Assembly (NCBI RefSeq): GCF_001274895.1
Contig: NZ_CP006841.1
Location: 434,001-498,000, forward strand
DNA: 64,000 nucleotides
DNA from: Corynebacterium lactis RW2-5
GTDB lineage: Bacteria > Actinomycetota > Actinomycetes > Mycobacteriales > Mycobacteriaceae
Reading direction: 5' to 3'
A program made the position numbers and the translations under genes. Positions 31,834 to 42,038 of the stretch are shown here, in pieces. Positions within the stretch are counted from its first letter, which is position 1. Every line of letters starts with the position of its first letter. The notes beneath the pieces were generated by a model, which saw nothing but the letters and a program-made list of their open reading frames with translations, did no database searches and was not told where the DNA came from.

Positions 31834-33024
31834 GTGGCAAAGGCGAAGTTCGAGCGTACGAAGCCGCACGTCAACATCGGTACCATTGGTCACGTCGACC
31901 ACGGTAAGACCACCACCACCGCCGCTATCACCAAGGTTCTGGCTGACACCTACCCGGACCTCAACCAGGCTTTCGCTTTCGACGCCATCGACAAGGCGCC
32001 GGAGGAGAAGGAGCGCGGTATTACCATCAACGTTTCCCACGTTGAGTACCAGACCGAGAAGCGTCACTACGCTCACGTCGACGCTCCGGGCCACGCTGAC
32101 TACATCAAGAACATGATCACCGGTGCCGCTCAGATGGACGGCGCAATCCTGGTTGTCGCCGCTACTGACGGCCCGATGCCGCAGACCCGTGAGCACGTTC
32201 TCCTGGCTCGCCAGGTCGGCGTTCCGTACATCCTCGTTGCTCTGAACAAGTGCGACATGGTTGACGATGAGGAAATCATCGAGCTCGTCGAGATGGAGGT
32301 CCGCGAGCTTCTGGCTGAGCAGGACTACGACGAAGAGGCTCCGATCGTTCACATCTCCGCTCTGAAGGCTCTCGAGGGCGACGCCAAGTGGGCAGAGTCC
32401 ATCGTCGAGCTCATGCAGGCTTGTGACGACAACATCCCGGATCCGGTTCGCGAGACCGACAAGCCGTTCCTGATGCCGATCGAGGACATCTTCACCATTA
32501 CCGGTCGTGGCACCGTCGCTACCGGTCGTGTTGAGCGCGGCGTCCTGAATGTCAACGACGAGGTCGAGATCCTGGGCATCAAGGAGAAGTCCCAGAAGAC
32601 CACCGTCACCGGTATCGAGATGTTCCGCAAGCTGCTCGACTCCGCTGAGGCTGGCGACAACTGTGGTCTGCTGCTCCGCGGTATCAAGCGCGAGGACATC
32701 GAGCGCGGTCAGATTGTTGCTAAGCCGGGCGCTTACACCCCGCACACCGAGTTCGAGGGTTCCGTCTACATCCTGTCCAAGGATGAGGGCGGCCGCCACA
32801 CCCCGTTCTTCAACAACTACCGTCCGCAGTTCTACTTCCGCACCACCGACGTTACCGGTGTTGTGACCCTGCCGGAGGGCACCGAGATGGTTATGCCGGG
32901 CGACAACGTCGACATGGCTGTCAAGCTGATCCAGCCGGTCGCTATGGACGAGGGCCTGCGCTTCGCTATCCGCGAGGGTGGCCGCACCGTCGGCGCTGGC
33001 CGCGTCACCAAGATCGTCAAGTAA
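31834..33024 (+). CDS. tuf: Elongation factor Tu
   Basis: EF-Tu (396 residues) delivers aminoacyl-tRNA to the ribosome. Motifs: '[14 protein letters not shown]' (G1), '[13 protein letters not shown]', '[20 protein letters not shown]' (G3, with Ala instead of the common Cys), 'NKCDM' (G4) and 'SALKALEGD' (G5). The GTG start sits seven bases after AGGAGG; the frame reads through from 31633, but that part has no similarity. It ends in '[10 protein letters not shown]'. One copy is seen in the window, as is usual in actinobacteria. A strong terminator follows. Confidence 0.99.
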   Translation: MAKAKFERTKPHVNIGTIGHVDHGKTTTTAAITKVLADTYPDLNQAFAFDAIDKAPEEKERGITINVSHVEYQTEKRHYAHVDAPGHADYIKNMITGAAQMDGAILVVAATDGPMPQTREHVLLARQVGVPYILVALNKCDMVDDEEIIELVEMEVRELLAEQDYDEEAPIVHISALKALEGDAKWAESIVELMQACDDNIPDPVRETDKPFLMPIEDIFTITGRGTVATGRVERGVLNVNDEVEILGIKEKSQKTTVTGIEMFRKLLDSAEAGDNCGLLLRGIKREDIERGQIVAKPGAYTPHTEFEGSVYILSKDEGGRHTPFFNNYRPQFYFRTTDVTGVVTLPEGTEMVMPGDNVDMAVKLIQPVAMDEGLRFAIREGGRTVGAGRVTKIVK

Positions 33025-33066
33025 GGTTCTCGCGCCCTAAGGCGCTGACCTTCTTACCAGGTCTTT

Positions 33067-33108
33067 AAAATCCCGATCTTCGTGGGAAACCACGGGGTCG
33101 GGATTTTT
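33067..33108 (+). terminator. tuf terminator
   Basis: AAAATCCCGA (33067-33076) pairs with TCGGGATTTT (33098-33107), with an inner CGTGG/CCACG stem around a GAAA loop, then T residues. A textbook two-stem intrinsic terminator. Confidence 0.9.
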
Positions 33109-33742
33109 CTATCGCCGCGCTACGACGTCGCCTCACGCCCGCAGTGCAATCGTCGTCGGCGCAATCGTAACGAGGCCTATGCTGTGGGCGGGGGAGTGGC
33201 TGTCGTCGTAAAGCGAATGGGGAAAGTGTGGTGTGTAGCTCACTTTTGCGAAGGGATTTTACAAGCGGGGCAGTCACGTGTTTTAATACTGGGGTTGCTT
33301 TAACAAAGGCATTTACAAGTGATTGTCGGGTGAGGCCCAATCGGGAACCGGCCTGAAATCACCAGAGTGTCTATGGTAAGGCGAGCATGACCACGATGGT
33401 GGAAAGGGAAACCAATCCGCCCGTGCCTTGCGGAGAAGATGGGCGACACGCCCGACCGCGGGGGTCGGAGGTGGCATGGCAAATAAACAGCGGCAGTAGG
33501 CAATAAGAGCCCCACGGGGGAGCTTGTTCTACTGGGATTTGAGCACAAGCGTTTCTGCGTCCGCTCGGGTCACGGCCAATGTGAGTTTGCCGTGGCTATC
33601 GAAGACGAAGTCGCTTTGAAGTAATGCACAACCCAGTTTTAGTTTTCTGGCGCTGGCCATGACAGCTATTTACGACGTCGGAAAACATTGACAGGGTCGA
33701 CGCCCCTTTGATTGGGGCGCGCCGACCGAGGAGAGGACAAGC
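33109..33742 (+). promoter_or_regulatory. S10 operon promoter and long leader
   Basis: About 630 bases without a normal gene. A promoter is suggested by TTTACA (33258-33263) and TTTAAT (33282-33287), spacer 18, giving a leader of some 450 bases. Several dyads follow: GGGCG/CGCCC (33441-33453), ACCAC/GTGG near 33390, CCCC-ACG-GGGG near 33512, and CGCCCC-TTTGATT-GGGGCG (33701-33719) just ahead of the rpsJ binding site. A copy of CGTCGTAAAGCG lies at 33204-33215. A second -35-like TTGACA at 33688 has no matching -10. The length and the structure suggest autogenous control. Confidence 0.45.
33476..33499 (+). CDS. Possible seven-codon leader peptide in the S10 leader
   Basis: A tiny frame (M-A-N-K-Q-R-Q-stop) is preceded by GGAGG (33467-33471) four bases ahead of the ATG. 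It lies inside the long rpsJ leader, followed by a CCCC/GGGG dyad. A leader peptide is possible, but such a short frame could be chance. Confidence 0.2.
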   Translation: MANKQRQ

Positions 33743-34048
33743 GTGGCCGGACAGAAGATCCGCATCAGGCTCAAGGCCTACGACCACGAGGCTATCGACG
33801 CATCTGCGCGAAAGATCGTGGAGACCGTTACCCGCACGGGTGCACGCGTCGTTGGCCCGGTGCCGTTGCCAACCGAAAAGAACGTTTACTGTGTCATCCG
33901 TTCGCCGCACAAGGACAAGGACTCGCGCGAGCACTTCGAGATGCGCACCCACAAGCGTCTGATCGACATTCTCGACCCAACGCCGAAGACCGTCGATGCG
34001 CTCATGCGTATTGATCTTCCGGCAAGCGTCGATGTGAACATTCAGTGA
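33743..34048 (+). CDS. rpsJ: 30S ribosomal protein S10
   Basis: S10 (101 residues), part of the 30S head and also the NusE partner in antitermination. '[18 protein letters not shown]' and the conserved '[21 protein letters not shown]' region (pieces: [17 protein letters not shown]) identify it. The GTG start follows GAGGAGAGG at good spacing. It opens the S10 operon, and rplC follows after 31 bases. Confidence 0.98.
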   Translation: MAGQKIRIRLKAYDHEAIDASARKIVETVTRTGARVVGPVPLPTEKNVYCVIRSPHKDKDSREHFEMRTHKRLIDILDPTPKTVDALMRIDLPASVDVNIQ

Positions 34049-34079
34049 TCCTGGACTTTTGGTAGCGGAGACAAGATAA

Positions 34080-34736
34080 ATGAGTGAAAACGAGATCAAG
34101 GGCATCCTGGGCAAGAAGCTCGGCATGACCCAGATCTTCGACGAGAATAACCGCGTTGTTCCGGTTACTGTCGTTGAGGCTGGGCCCTGTGTCGTCACCC
34201 AGGTGCGCACTAAGGAAACCGACGGCTACGACGCCGTCCAGATCGCATTCGGCGAGATTGACCCGCGCAAGGCCAATCAGCCGCAGGTCGGCCACTTCAA
34301 GAAGGCCGGCGTGACCCCGCGTCGTCACAGCGTTGAGATTCGCACCGCAGACGCTTCCTCTTACGAGGTCGGCCAGACTGTCGGTGTTGACATCTTCGGC
34401 GACATCGAGTTCGTCGATGTCACTGGCACCACCAAGGGCAAGGGCTTCGCTGGCGCTATGAAGCGCCACGGCTTCGCTGGCCAGGGTGCTGCTCACGGTA
34501 ACCAGGCTGCTCACCGTCGCGTCGGTGGCATTGGCGCTTGCGCCACGCCGGCACGCGTCTTCAAGGGCAAGCGTATGGCAGGCCGCATGGGTAACGACCG
34601 GGTCACTACCCAGAACCTGAAGATCCAGAAGGTTGACGCTGACGCGAACCTGCTGCTCATCAAGGGCGCAGTTCCGGGTGCACGCGGCGGCCTGCTGGTT
34701 GTCAAGACTGCCACGAAGGGTGGTGCTCACGCATGA
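34080..34736 (+). CDS. rplC: 50S ribosomal protein L3
   Basis: L3 (218 residues) binds 23S rRNA near the peptidyl-transferase centre. '[16 protein letters not shown]' opens the family. The central '[20 protein letters not shown]' loop (pieces: [16 protein letters not shown]) reaches the active site, and '[15 protein letters not shown]' follows. The stop overlaps the rplD start (ATGA), a coupled pair. Confidence 0.98.
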   Translation: MSENEIKGILGKKLGMTQIFDENNRVVPVTVVEAGPCVVTQVRTKETDGYDAVQIAFGEIDPRKANQPQVGHFKKAGVTPRRHSVEIRTADASSYEVGQTVGVDIFGDIEFVDVTGTTKGKGFAGAMKRHGFAGQGAAHGNQAAHRRVGGIGACATPARVFKGKRMAGRMGNDRVTTQNLKIQKVDADANLLLIKGAVPGARGGLLVVKTATKGGAHA

Positions 34737-35380
34737 CCAACCTCAAGCTAGACGTACACACCGCTGACGGCGGCGTGAACGGTTCGGTTGAGCTTCCCGC
34801 TTCCGTCTTCGACGCGGAGGTGTCCATCGCTCTGATGCACCAGGTTGTTGTTGCTCAGCGCGCAGCAGCCCGTCAGGGCACCCACAAGGTCAAGACCCGC
34901 GGCGAGGTCCGCGGAGGTGGCCGTAAGCCGTGGCGCCAGAAGGGTACCGGTCGCGCTCGTCAGGGATCGATCCGTGCTCCGCACTGGACCGGCGGTGGCA
35001 TCGTCCACGGCCCGGTGCCGCGCGATTACTCGCAGCGTACCCCGAAGAAGATGATCGCCGCAGCTCTGCGTGGCGCTCTCTCTGACCGCGCTCGCCACGA
35101 CCGTATCCACGTCGTCGAGGAACTGGTTTCCGGCCAGACCCCGTCCACCAAGGCAGCACGCTCCTTCGTCGAGCGACTGACCGAGCGCCGCAACGTGCTC
35201 GTCGTTCTGCCGCGCGAGGACGCAACCTCTTGGAAGTCCGTTCGCAACCTGCCGGGCGTCCACATCCTGTCCGAAGACCAGCTGAACACCTACGACGTGC
35301 TCAAGTCCGATGACGTTATCTTCGCCGTCCAGGCGCTGAACGACTTCATCGCTCGCACCGCCGGTAAGGAGGAGAAGTAA
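34733..35380 (+). CDS. rplD: 50S ribosomal protein L4
   Basis: L4 (215 residues) lines the exit tunnel and in enterobacteria represses the S10 operon. '[33 protein letters not shown]' is the tunnel loop (pieces: [21 protein letters not shown]). The C-terminal half holds the Rossmann-like part ending '[11 protein letters not shown]'. It overlaps rplC by four bases and shares one base with rplW (TAATG). Confidence 0.98.
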   Translation: MTNLKLDVHTADGGVNGSVELPASVFDAEVSIALMHQVVVAQRAAARQGTHKVKTRGEVRGGGRKPWRQKGTGRARQGSIRAPHWTGGGIVHGPVPRDYSQRTPKKMIAAALRGALSDRARHDRIHVVEELVSGQTPSTKAARSFVERLTERRNVLVVLPREDATSWKSVRNLPGVHILSEDQLNTYDVLKSDDVIFAVQALNDFIARTAGKEEK

Positions 35381-35685
35381 TGGCTACCATCGCAGATCCC
35401 CGTGACATCATCGTCGCACCGGTAGTGTCGGAGAAGTCCTACGGACTCATGGAGCAGAACGTCTACACGTTCCTGGTCCACACCGACGCAAACAAGACCC
35501 AGATCAAGATCGCGGTCCAGGAGATCTTCGGTGTCAAGGTCGCTTCCGTCAACACCCTCAACCGCGAGGGCAAGCGCAAGCGTTCCCGCACCGGCTACGG
35601 CAAGCGCAAGGACACCAAGCGCGCCTACGTGACTCTCGCGGCCGGCAGCGATCCCATCGACATCTTCGGCGGTTCGGCTAGCTAA
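35380..35685 (+). CDS. rplW: 50S ribosomal protein L23
   Basis: L23 (101 residues) forms the docking site for trigger factor and SRP at the tunnel exit. '[17 protein letters not shown]' and '[22 protein letters not shown]' (pieces: [17 protein letters not shown]) are typical. Translation is coupled to rplD by a one-base overlap. Confidence 0.97.
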   Translation: MATIADPRDIIVAPVVSEKSYGLMEQNVYTFLVHTDANKTQIKIAVQEIFGVKVASVNTLNREGKRKRSRTGYGKRKDTKRAYVTLAAGSDPIDIFGGSAS

Positions 35686-35721
35686 CGCGGGCCGACGAGG
35701 AAGTTAAGGAAGAGCAAAAGT

Positions 35722-36564
35722 ATGGCTATTCGTAAGTACAAGCCGACTACGCCGGGTCGCCGCCAGAGCTCCGTCTCCGAGTTCAGCGAAATCACTCGCT
35801 CGACTCCTGAGAAGTCTCTGCTGCGCCCGCTGTCGAAGACTGGTGGTCGTAACGTTCACGGCCACATCACCACTCGCCACAAGGGTGGCGGACACAAGCG
35901 CCAGTACCGTGTCATCGACTTCCGTCGCAATGACAAGGACGGTATTCCGGCAAAGGTCGCTCACATCGAGTACGACCCGAACCGTACCGCCAACATCGCC
36001 CTGCTGCACTACGCAGACGGCGAGAAGCGCTACATCGTCGCCCCGAAGAACCTGAAGCAGGGCCAGCACGTTGAGTCCGGCGCTAACGCCGACATCAAGA
36101 TTGGTAACAACCTGCCGCTGCGTAACATCCCGACTGGTACCACCATTCACTGCGTGGAGCTCAAGCCGGGCGCAGGTGCTCAGCTGGCACGTTCCGCTGG
36201 TGCTTCCATTCAGCTGCTGGGTAAGGAAGGCAAGTACGCAATCCTGCGTATGCCGTCTTCTGAAATCCGCCGCGTCGACGCACGTTGCCGTGCAACCATC
36301 GGTGAGGTCGGAAACCAGGACCAGATCAACATCCGCTGGGGCAAGGCCGGCCGTATGCGCTGGAAGGGCTGGCGCCCGACCGTCCGCGGTGTTGTCATGA
36401 ACCCGGTTGACCACCCGCACGGTGGTGGTGAGGGTAAGACCTCCGGTGGTCGCCACCCGGTTTCCCCGTGGGGCCAGAAGGAAGGCCGCACCCGTAAGCC
36501 GAACCGTCCGAGCGACCGCCTGATCGTTCGCCGCCGTCGTACCAACAAGAATAAGAAGCGCTAA
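35722..36564 (+). CDS. rplB: 50S ribosomal protein L2
   Basis: L2 (280 residues), a core protein that supports subunit association and peptidyl transfer. '[13 protein letters not shown]' opens it. '[19 protein letters not shown]' and the '[16 protein letters not shown]' loop with its conserved His are present. The C-terminus is very basic. The ribosome binding site GGAAGAG lies just ahead of the ATG. Confidence 0.99.
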   Translation: MAIRKYKPTTPGRRQSSVSEFSEITRSTPEKSLLRPLSKTGGRNVHGHITTRHKGGGHKRQYRVIDFRRNDKDGIPAKVAHIEYDPNRTANIALLHYADGEKRYIVAPKNLKQGQHVESGANADIKIGNNLPLRNIPTGTTIHCVELKPGAGAQLARSAGASIQLLGKEGKYAILRMPSSEIRRVDARCRATIGEVGNQDQINIRWGKAGRMRWKGWRPTVRGVVMNPVDHPHGGGEGKTSGGRHPVSPWGQKEGRTRKPNRPSDRLIVRRRRTNKNKKR

Positions 36565-36578
36565 GGAGGGAACTGAGA

Positions 36579-36857
36579 ATGCCACGCAGCCTTAAGAAGG
36601 GCCCGTTCGTCGATGAGCACCTCCTCGCGAAGGTCGATGCACAGAACGACAAGGGCACCAAGCAGGTCATCAAGACCTGGTCCCGCCGCTCCACGATTCT
36701 CCCCGACTTCATCGGTCACACCTTCGCCGTCCACGACGGTCGCAAGCACGTGCCGGTATTCGTGGATGACTCCATGGTCGGCCACAAGCTGGGCGAGTTC
36801 GCCCCGACCAAGACCTTCAAGGGTCACGTCAAGGATGACAAGAAGGGACGTCGATAA
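36579..36857 (+). CDS. rpsS: 30S ribosomal protein S19
   Basis: S19 (92 residues), which contacts S13 and the 23S subunit bridge. '[15 protein letters not shown]' and '[20 protein letters not shown]' are diagnostic. It follows rplB by 14 bases, with AAGGAGGGAAC as binding site. Confidence 0.98.
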   Translation: MPRSLKKGPFVDEHLLAKVDAQNDKGTKQVIKTWSRRSTILPDFIGHTFAVHDGRKHVPVFVDDSMVGHKLGEFAPTKTFKGHVKDDKKGRR

Positions 36858-36860
36858 GCC

Positions 36861-37223
36861 ATGAGCAACGACATTACTTCTGCACGCGCTACCGCGCGCT
36901 TCGTCCGCGTCACCCCGATGAAGGCACGTCGCGTCCTGGACACCGTTCGCGGCAAGTCCGTCGACGAGGCACTATCCATCCTGGAGTACGCTCCGCAGGG
37001 TGCTGCTGAGCCGGTCGCCAAGGTTGTCGCGTCTGCAGCTGCAAACGCTGAGAACAACTTCGGTCTCGACCGTCGTACCCTGGTCATCTCCGAGGCTTTC
37101 GCTGACGAGGGACCGACCATGAAGCGCTTCCGCCCGCGTGCGCAGGGCCGTGCTTTCCACGTCCGCAAGCGCACCAGCCACATCACCGTGGTCGTCGAGA
37201 GCCAGAAGGAAGGTGACCGATAG
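36861..37223 (+). CDS. rplV: 50S ribosomal protein L22
   Basis: L22 (120 residues), with a long beta-hairpin in the exit tunnel. '[21 protein letters not shown]' (pieces: [15 protein letters not shown]) and '[16 protein letters not shown]' are family marks. The hairpin has no macrolide-resistance type insertion or deletion that I can see. The stop overlaps rpsC by one base (TAGTG). Confidence 0.98.
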   Translation: MSNDITSARATARFVRVTPMKARRVLDTVRGKSVDEALSILEYAPQGAAEPVAKVVASAAANAENNFGLDRRTLVISEAFADEGPTMKRFRPRAQGRAFHVRKRTSHITVVVESQKEGDR

Positions 37224-37963
37224 TGGGACAGAAGATCCATCCCCACGGCCTTCGCCTCGGTATTTCCAGCGACTGGAAGTCCCGCTGGTACGCCGACAAG
37301 CAGTACGCTGACTACCTGGCCGAGGACATCAAGATCCGCGATCTGCTGTCCACCGGTCTGGAGCGCGCCGGCATCGCCGACGTCGTGATCGAGCGCACCC
37401 GTGACCGCGTGCGTGTGGATATCCACACCGCTCGCCCGGGTATCGTCATCGGTCGCCGTGGCTCCGAGGCTGACCGCATCCGCGGCAAGCTCGAGAAGCT
37501 CACCGGCAAGCAGGTCCAGCTGAACATCCTCGAGGTCAAGAACATTGACGCCGATGCAAAGCTGGTTGCTCAGTCCATCGCCGAGCAGCTGACCAACCGC
37601 GTGGCTTTCCGCCGCGCAATGCGCAAGGCTATCCAGTCTGCAATGCGTCAGCCGCACGTCAAGGGCATCAAGGTTGTCTGCTCCGGTCGTCTCGGCGGCG
37701 CGGAGATGGGCCGCACCGAGCGCTACCACGAGGGTCGCGTTCCGCTGCACACCCTGCGTGCGGAGATCGACTACGGCACCCACGAGGCTCACACCACCTT
37801 CGGACGCATTGGCGTCAAGGTGTGGATCTACAAGGGTGACGTCATCGGTGGCCGTCGCGAGTCCGAGATCAACGCCGGCGGCGACCGCCAGCGTCGCGGC
37901 AACGACCGCCCGCGTCGCGGTGGCAAGCGTCGTCAGCGTGCATCTGAGAAGAAGGAGGGCTAA
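37223..37963 (+). CDS. rpsC: 30S ribosomal protein S3
   Basis: S3 (246 residues) lies at the mRNA entry site and has RNA helicase activity with S4. '[13 protein letters not shown]' opens it, the KH-domain '[20 protein letters not shown]' follows (pieces: [18 protein letters not shown]), and the C-terminal extension is Arg/Gly-rich. The GTG start overlaps the rplV stop by one base. Confidence 0.98.
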   Translation: MGQKIHPHGLRLGISSDWKSRWYADKQYADYLAEDIKIRDLLSTGLERAGIADVVIERTRDRVRVDIHTARPGIVIGRRGSEADRIRGKLEKLTGKQVQLNILEVKNIDADAKLVAQSIAEQLTNRVAFRRAMRKAIQSAMRQPHVKGIKVVCSGRLGGAEMGRTERYHEGRVPLHTLRAEIDYGTHEAHTTFGRIGVKVWIYKGDVIGGRRESEINAGGDRQRRGNDRPRRGGKRRQRASEKKEG

Positions 37964-37966
37964 TTC

Positions 37967-38383
37967 ATGCTCATCCCGAAGCGCGTTAAGTTCCGTCGCC
38001 AGCACCGCCCGACCCGTTCTGGTGTCTCCAAGGGCGGAAACAAGGTGACCTTCGGTGACTACGGTTTGCAGGCTCTCGAGCCGGCCTACATCACCAACCG
38101 CCAGATTGAAGCTGCGCGTATTGCAATCAACCGTCACGTCAAGCGTGGTGGTAAGGTCTGGATCCAGATTTTCCCGGACCGCCCACTGACCCAGAAGCCG
38201 CTGGGCGTTCGTATGGGTTCCGGTAAGGGCCCAGTCGAGAAGTGGATTGCAAACGTTAAGCCGGGTCGCATCATGTTCGAGATGTCCTACCCGGATGAGG
38301 CAACCGCAATGGAGGCGCTGAAGCGCGCCGGCGCGAAGCTGCCGATTAAGACCCGAGTTGTTCGGAAGGAGGATCAGTACTGA
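37967..38383 (+). CDS. rplP: 50S ribosomal protein L16
   Basis: L16 (138 residues) organises the tRNA acceptor-stem binding region. '[14 protein letters not shown]' and '[20 protein letters not shown]' are typical, and the 'RMGSGKG' loop is intact. It is three bases after rpsC; its TGA overlaps the rpmC ATG (TGATG). Confidence 0.98.
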   Translation: MLIPKRVKFRRQHRPTRSGVSKGGNKVTFGDYGLQALEPAYITNRQIEAARIAINRHVKRGGKVWIQIFPDRPLTQKPLGVRMGSGKGPVEKWIANVKPGRIMFEMSYPDEATAMEALKRAGAKLPIKTRVVRKEDQY

Positions 38384-38619
38384 TGTCGAACGGCATTCCC
38401 GCCCACGAGCTCCGCTCGCTGGATAACGATGACCTGGTCGCAAAGCTCAAGGAGTCTAAGGAGGAGCTGTTCAACCTCCGATTCCAGAGCGCTACCGGTC
38501 AGCTGACCAACAACCGCCGTCTCCGCACTGTCCGCAAGGATATTGCTCGCATTTACACCGTTATGCGTGAGCGCGAGCTCGGCCTGTCCGCTGCACCCAC
38601 CGATGGTGATGCGGCATGA
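38383..38619 (+). CDS. rpmC: 50S ribosomal protein L29
   Basis: L29 (78 residues), a helical hairpin at the tunnel exit. '[28 protein letters not shown]' (pieces: [28 protein letters not shown]) identifies it. It overlaps rplP by one base and rpsQ by four. Confidence 0.97.
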   Translation: MSNGIPAHELRSLDNDDLVAKLKESKEELFNLRFQSATGQLTNNRRLRTVRKDIARIYTVMRERELGLSAAPTDGDAA

Positions 38620-38894
38620 GTGAGGAAAACATGAACAACACCGCCGCTGGCGCACGCAAGGTGCGCACCGGTTACGTCGTGTCCGACAAGATGCAGAAGA
38701 CCATCGTTGTCGAGCTCGAGGACCGCAAGCAGCACGCCCTGTACGGCAAGATCATGCGCACCAACTCCAAGGTCAAGGCGCATGACGAGAACGAGGAAGC
38801 CGGCGTTGGCGACCGCGTTCGCATCGAAGAGTGCCGTCCGCTTTCCAAGGACAAGCACTTCCGTCTGCTGGAGATTGTTGAGAAGGCTAAGTAA
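38616..38894 (+). CDS. rpsQ: 30S ribosomal protein S17
   Basis: S17 (92 residues), a primary 16S rRNA binder. '[20 protein letters not shown]' (pieces: [15 protein letters not shown]) and '[19 protein letters not shown]' are the conserved parts. The N-terminus is about ten residues longer than in enterobacteria, as is common in actinobacteria. It is the last gene of this operon and a terminator follows; rplN, next in the usual order, is almost 7 kb away. Confidence 0.97.
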   Translation: MSEENMNNTAAGARKVRTGYVVSDKMQKTIVVELEDRKQHALYGKIMRTNSKVKAHDENEEAGVGDRVRIEECRPLSKDKHFRLLEIVEKAK

Positions 38895-38914
38895 TTAGCT
38901 AGCCTGCTCCATCC

Positions 38915-38926
38915 CGCTTTACGACG
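38915..38926 (+). repeat. Dispersed 12-base element CGCTTTACGACG (copy 2)
   Basis: The same 12-mer occurs in reverse orientation at 33204-33215, in both arms of the inverted repeat at 43692-43729, and with one mismatch at 47042-47053 and 48330-48341. All copies are intergenic, and three sit directly ahead of terminators. Confidence 0.5.
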
Positions 38927-38928
38927 AC

Positions 38929-38976
38929 AGCCCCGTCACAGGTAAACGAGTAATCGTTTCGCCAGTGACGGGGTTT
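38929..38976 (+). terminator. S10 operon terminator
   Basis: CCCCGTCAC (38931-38939) pairs perfectly with GTGACGGGG (38965-38973), followed by TTT. The motif CGCTTTACGACG (38915-38926) lies just upstream. Confidence 0.8.
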
Positions 38977-39072
38977 CGTGTATTTGGTGGCCCTTTTCGG
39001 TATTTTTGGCACAAGCGTATTCCTATTTCATTGTGGCGCCAAGACGTACCGTGAACGTGAAAAGGGGTATCG

Positions 39073-40194
39073 ATGAACGGTCAAGACGGAGAAAGTGGCA
39101 ACCCTGCGAAGAAGGTCGGCTGCGGCACATACGCCCTGGTGGCAATCGGCATTGTCATAGCCGTCGGAGTTGCCGTTGTGGCTATGGTGGGTTATTCGCT
39201 CTCTGCGCATGGGGATGGCGGAAGTACCAAGGCAAAAGTCGAGAAGCTTTTTCACGACGCCGGTTCGACACTTAAGGTCGATGTCTCGGAAGCTATTTCT
39301 AAAACTCGAGTATTGGCGGTTGAAACGCGGGGTGAAGTTACCTCTACTGACCAAGCGTTAAAGGAACTTCGGACTCTCTTAGCGGCGGAAGATATCGCCC
39401 GCGGCAATGATTGGGAATTTCATGGCTCAAATACGCTGACGGTAGCGGAATCGGGACGCACGTTGGTGCTGACATTCGACGATACTTTTTCCGAAGAGGT
39501 GCTAGAGGGGCTACTCACTGACCCGAATGTCTGGGACGTTGGGGCAGTGAGTGTAACTAATCAAATTTGGCTCAAACCCGGTTCTTGTTCGCTGACCGAT
39601 TTTGAGTGTAATAAGCGCAGAAATGACGCTATTTCCGCTGTAGCAGGGCAGTCGTATGTACAGGATAAGTATGCGGTGTCGGCAACCTTGCTCTTCGAGG
39701 GAGTGGGTCTAACGGATTTTGAGACTGAAAATCTCCATTCCGATGCAAGCTACAAGCCGGTACTGGAGGAACTTGAAGTTCAGTTGGAAAATTCCAGTGC
39801 TGGAATGAAGAAGGAACATGTCGATGTGGGGCTACGGGTGCTGACTGACTTAGCAGCTGCCGGCATGCAAGGAGTGCCGGAGTTTCCGGGTTTGCGTGTG
39901 CAGCCGACAGTGTCAATTAGTCACGGTGGTGGTGTGTTTATTACCTTGGAGGCCCGCCACGCTGAGCTCACTCACGATTACGAGGCGCCCGTTTTGAGGC
40001 TCTTGTATGCGCAAGCGAGGAGCCTCGGTGTTTATGCTGACCGATTGAAAGATCTATCCACGCAACCGATAGAGGTGACAGTACTGCGGAACAGTTCTGT
40101 GGAAGTTGAGATGAAACTCGGTGAGAAGTGTTCTATTCATGGGTATGACGACGAATTTAACCAAGCGATAAAGGAGCTTTTTGAACAGTGCTAA
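39073..40194 (+). CDS. Hypothetical membrane-anchored extracytoplasmic protein
   Basis: A 373-residue protein that I do not recognise. A short hydrophilic start leads to one membrane helix (about 18-42, Ala/Val/Ile-rich), and the rest should lie outside the membrane. Cys residues in 'GSCSLTDFEC', 'GEKCSIHG' and the terminal 'EQC' could form disulfides. The ATG follows AAAAGGGG. It is the first of the accessory genes that separate rpsQ from rplN. Its coding sequence is less GC-rich than the ribosomal genes on both sides, which may point to later acquisition. No terminator is obvious behind it. Confidence 0.7.
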   Translation: MNGQDGESGNPAKKVGCGTYALVAIGIVIAVGVAVVAMVGYSLSAHGDGGSTKAKVEKLFHDAGSTLKVDVSEAISKTRVLAVETRGEVTSTDQALKELRTLLAAEDIARGNDWEFHGSNTLTVAESGRTLVLTFDDTFSEEVLEGLLTDPNVWDVGAVSVTNQIWLKPGSCSLTDFECNKRRNDAISAVAGQSYVQDKYAVSATLLFEGVGLTDFETENLHSDASYKPVLEELEVQLENSSAGMKKEHVDVGLRVLTDLAAAGMQGVPEFPGLRVQPTVSISHGGGVFITLEARHAELTHDYEAPVLRLLYAQARSLGVYADRLKDLSTQPIEVTVLRNSSVEVEMKLGEKCSIHGYDDEFNQAIKELFEQC

Positions 40195-40460
40195 TGCACA
40201 AGGCACTCCGCAATGAGTAGTCCAATTCCCTACGGATACAACGCTTACGGCTCGAGTGGAACCGAGCAGTGATACTCGACCAAACACCGGTTATCTGGCC
40301 GAATCGAGTTATGCGGCGGGCAACCCAACTGACGAAAGATTCTCGGCGTGGTCTGAATTCGCGTTTCAACCAGGGCTACCACGATAGCTGGGGCAAAGTT
40401 TGTCTGGTGCGAGATGTTAAATAGTTTGTTTTGCTGTGCAGGCAAGGCAGAACCCCTACC

Positions 40461-42038
40461 ATGTCTTGTATGCAAAACAATCTTGATGGCAAAAGTACTA
40501 TTTCTTTAGCAGGAAGCGCTCGGACAGGAGTAGCAAGGACCGGAGTAGCTCGGGCGCAGGCCGGCGGCCAATCCGCGCAAAGTCCACTGGACCTGCTTAT
40601 CGTCGGCGCGGGCATCTCGGGAATCGACTTAGCCCACCACGTCGCCAAAAATTTCCCCGACTGGGCTTGGCAGGTTATCGACAAGGCCGACGATCTAGGA
40701 GGGACGTGGCACACGTTTAAGTATCCGGGCATTCGCTCGGACTCCGACATGGCAACCTTCGGTTTTCCCTTCCTTCCCTGGCCGCACCCGACAACCTTGG
40801 GACGCGCGCCGGATATCAAGAACTACATAAAAGCTGCAGCGGCTAATGCCGGAGCTCTCGACCGTCTCCGCCTGAATACTCGTGTCGACAGGCTTTCTTG
40901 GGACTCGCAGGCTGGCTTGTGGAAAGTCGCAGTCTCGGACCCGCGATCGGACGACTCGGGGCACACCATCTATGCGCGCCGCGTTCACATGGCCACCGGC
41001 TACTACAAACACGAGCAAGGTTATCGCCCCGACTTCCCCGGTGAAGAAGATTTCGCCGGCACCATAATCCATCCGCAGGAGTGGCCGGGGGGCCTTGAGG
41101 TCGTCGGCAAGCGAATAGTGGTTGTCGGGTCGGGTGCGACAGCAGTGACCTTGGTTCCTGCACTTCATGACGAAGGCGCGAAGGTGACGATGCTGCAGCG
41201 CACCCCGACTTGGATTGGTCCGTTGCCTGCCAGAGACGTTATCTCGGCAATCTGGAAGAAAATCCTGCCCGAGCGGGCGGCTTACACTGCAACGAGGGTA
41301 AACCACTCGATCCGCGATATGGCACAGTATGTTATCGCCCAGCGCGCACCATTTTTATTCAAATCTGCACTGTGGGCGATGCAGCGCAGGTGGTTGAGTC
41401 CTGCAGAGATTCGCGCGCACTTCCGTCCGTCTTATAGGCCATGGGACCAGCGGGTATGTAAGGCCCCGGACGGCGACATTTTCCAGGCAATCAAGGGTGG
41501 TGCGCAGGTGGTCACCGCCCGCATCGACCGCTTCGTGCCCGAGGGGATTGTGCTTGACGATGGCCGCCTCCTCGGCGCTGACATCATTGTCTCGGCGACG
41601 GGGCTCGATCTGGAGATTTTCGGCTCGGCGACGCTCGAGGTGGATGGGCGTGAGGTCGACCCCGCAGAATGCGTGACCTACCGTGGGCTGATGCTGGCGG
41701 ACATTCCAAACTTAAGTTTCACTACGGGGTATATCAACGCGTCGTGGACCCTGCGCGCGGACATGGTCTCGAAGTACATGGTCAAGGTATGGCAGAGGGC
41801 GGACCGGGTGGGGCAGGGGATTTTCCGTCCGGTGCCGTCGAACCGAGCACAGGAATTTAATGGCCGCATGATGGAAGAGCTGGATGCGGGCTATATCAAG
41901 CGCTCGGGACACAAGCTGCCGCGCCAGGGTACGGAAGATCCGTGGCACTACACGCAGAACATCATCCGTGATTACTTCGATGTGGAGCGTGGCGACGTTA
42001 CGGAGGAGATGGTGTTTGGCGCCGTCCCCGCGCAATAA
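40461..42038 (+). CDS. Flavin-containing Baeyer-Villiger type monooxygenase
   Basis: A 525-residue FAD/NADPH monooxygenase related to EthA. The FAD Rossmann motif 'GAGISG' is at 49-54, followed by 'LGGTWHTFKYPGIRSDSDM'. The NADPH Rossmann motif is 'GSGATA'. The Baeyer-Villiger fingerprint F-x-G-x-x-x-H-x-x-x-W-P is seen as 'FAGTIIHPQEWP' from residue 198. It should insert oxygen next to a ketone or oxidise a heteroatom; the substrate is unknown. The N-terminus has a low-complexity 'ARTGVARTGVAR' stretch. ATG 40461 is chosen over an upstream in-frame start at 40431; ATG 40470 is also possible. It shares one base with the methyltransferase (TAATG). Confidence 0.85.
   Translation: MSCMQNNLDGKSTISLAGSARTGVARTGVARAQAGGQSAQSPLDLLIVGAGISGIDLAHHVAKNFPDWAWQVIDKADDLGGTWHTFKYPGIRSDSDMATFGFPFLPWPHPTTLGRAPDIKNYIKAAAANAGALDRLRLNTRVDRLSWDSQAGLWKVAVSDPRSDDSGHTIYARRVHMATGYYKHEQGYRPDFPGEEDFAGTIIHPQEWPGGLEVVGKRIVVVGSGATAVTLVPALHDEGAKVTMLQRTPTWIGPLPARDVISAIWKKILPERAAYTATRVNHSIRDMAQYVIAQRAPFLFKSALWAMQRRWLSPAEIRAHFRPSYRPWDQRVCKAPDGDIFQAIKGGAQVVTARIDRFVPEGIVLDDGRLLGADIIVSATGLDLEIFGSATLEVDGREVDPAECVTYRGLMLADIPNLSFTTGYINASWTLRADMVSKYMVKVWQRADRVGQGIFRPVPSNRAQEFNGRMMEELDAGYIKRSGHKLPRQGTEDPWHYTQNIIRDYFDVERGDVTEEMVFGAVPAQ

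Noticed and set aside
33290..33560. RNase P RNA, 6S RNA, SRP RNA or tmRNA in the tuf-rpsJ gap
   Set aside because: None of the characteristic conserved strings were seen; the region is better explained as an operon leader.
33688..33716. TTGACA promoter close to rpsJ
   Set aside because: No acceptable -10 lies 16-19 bases downstream; the place is occupied by the CGCCCC/GGGGCG hairpin.
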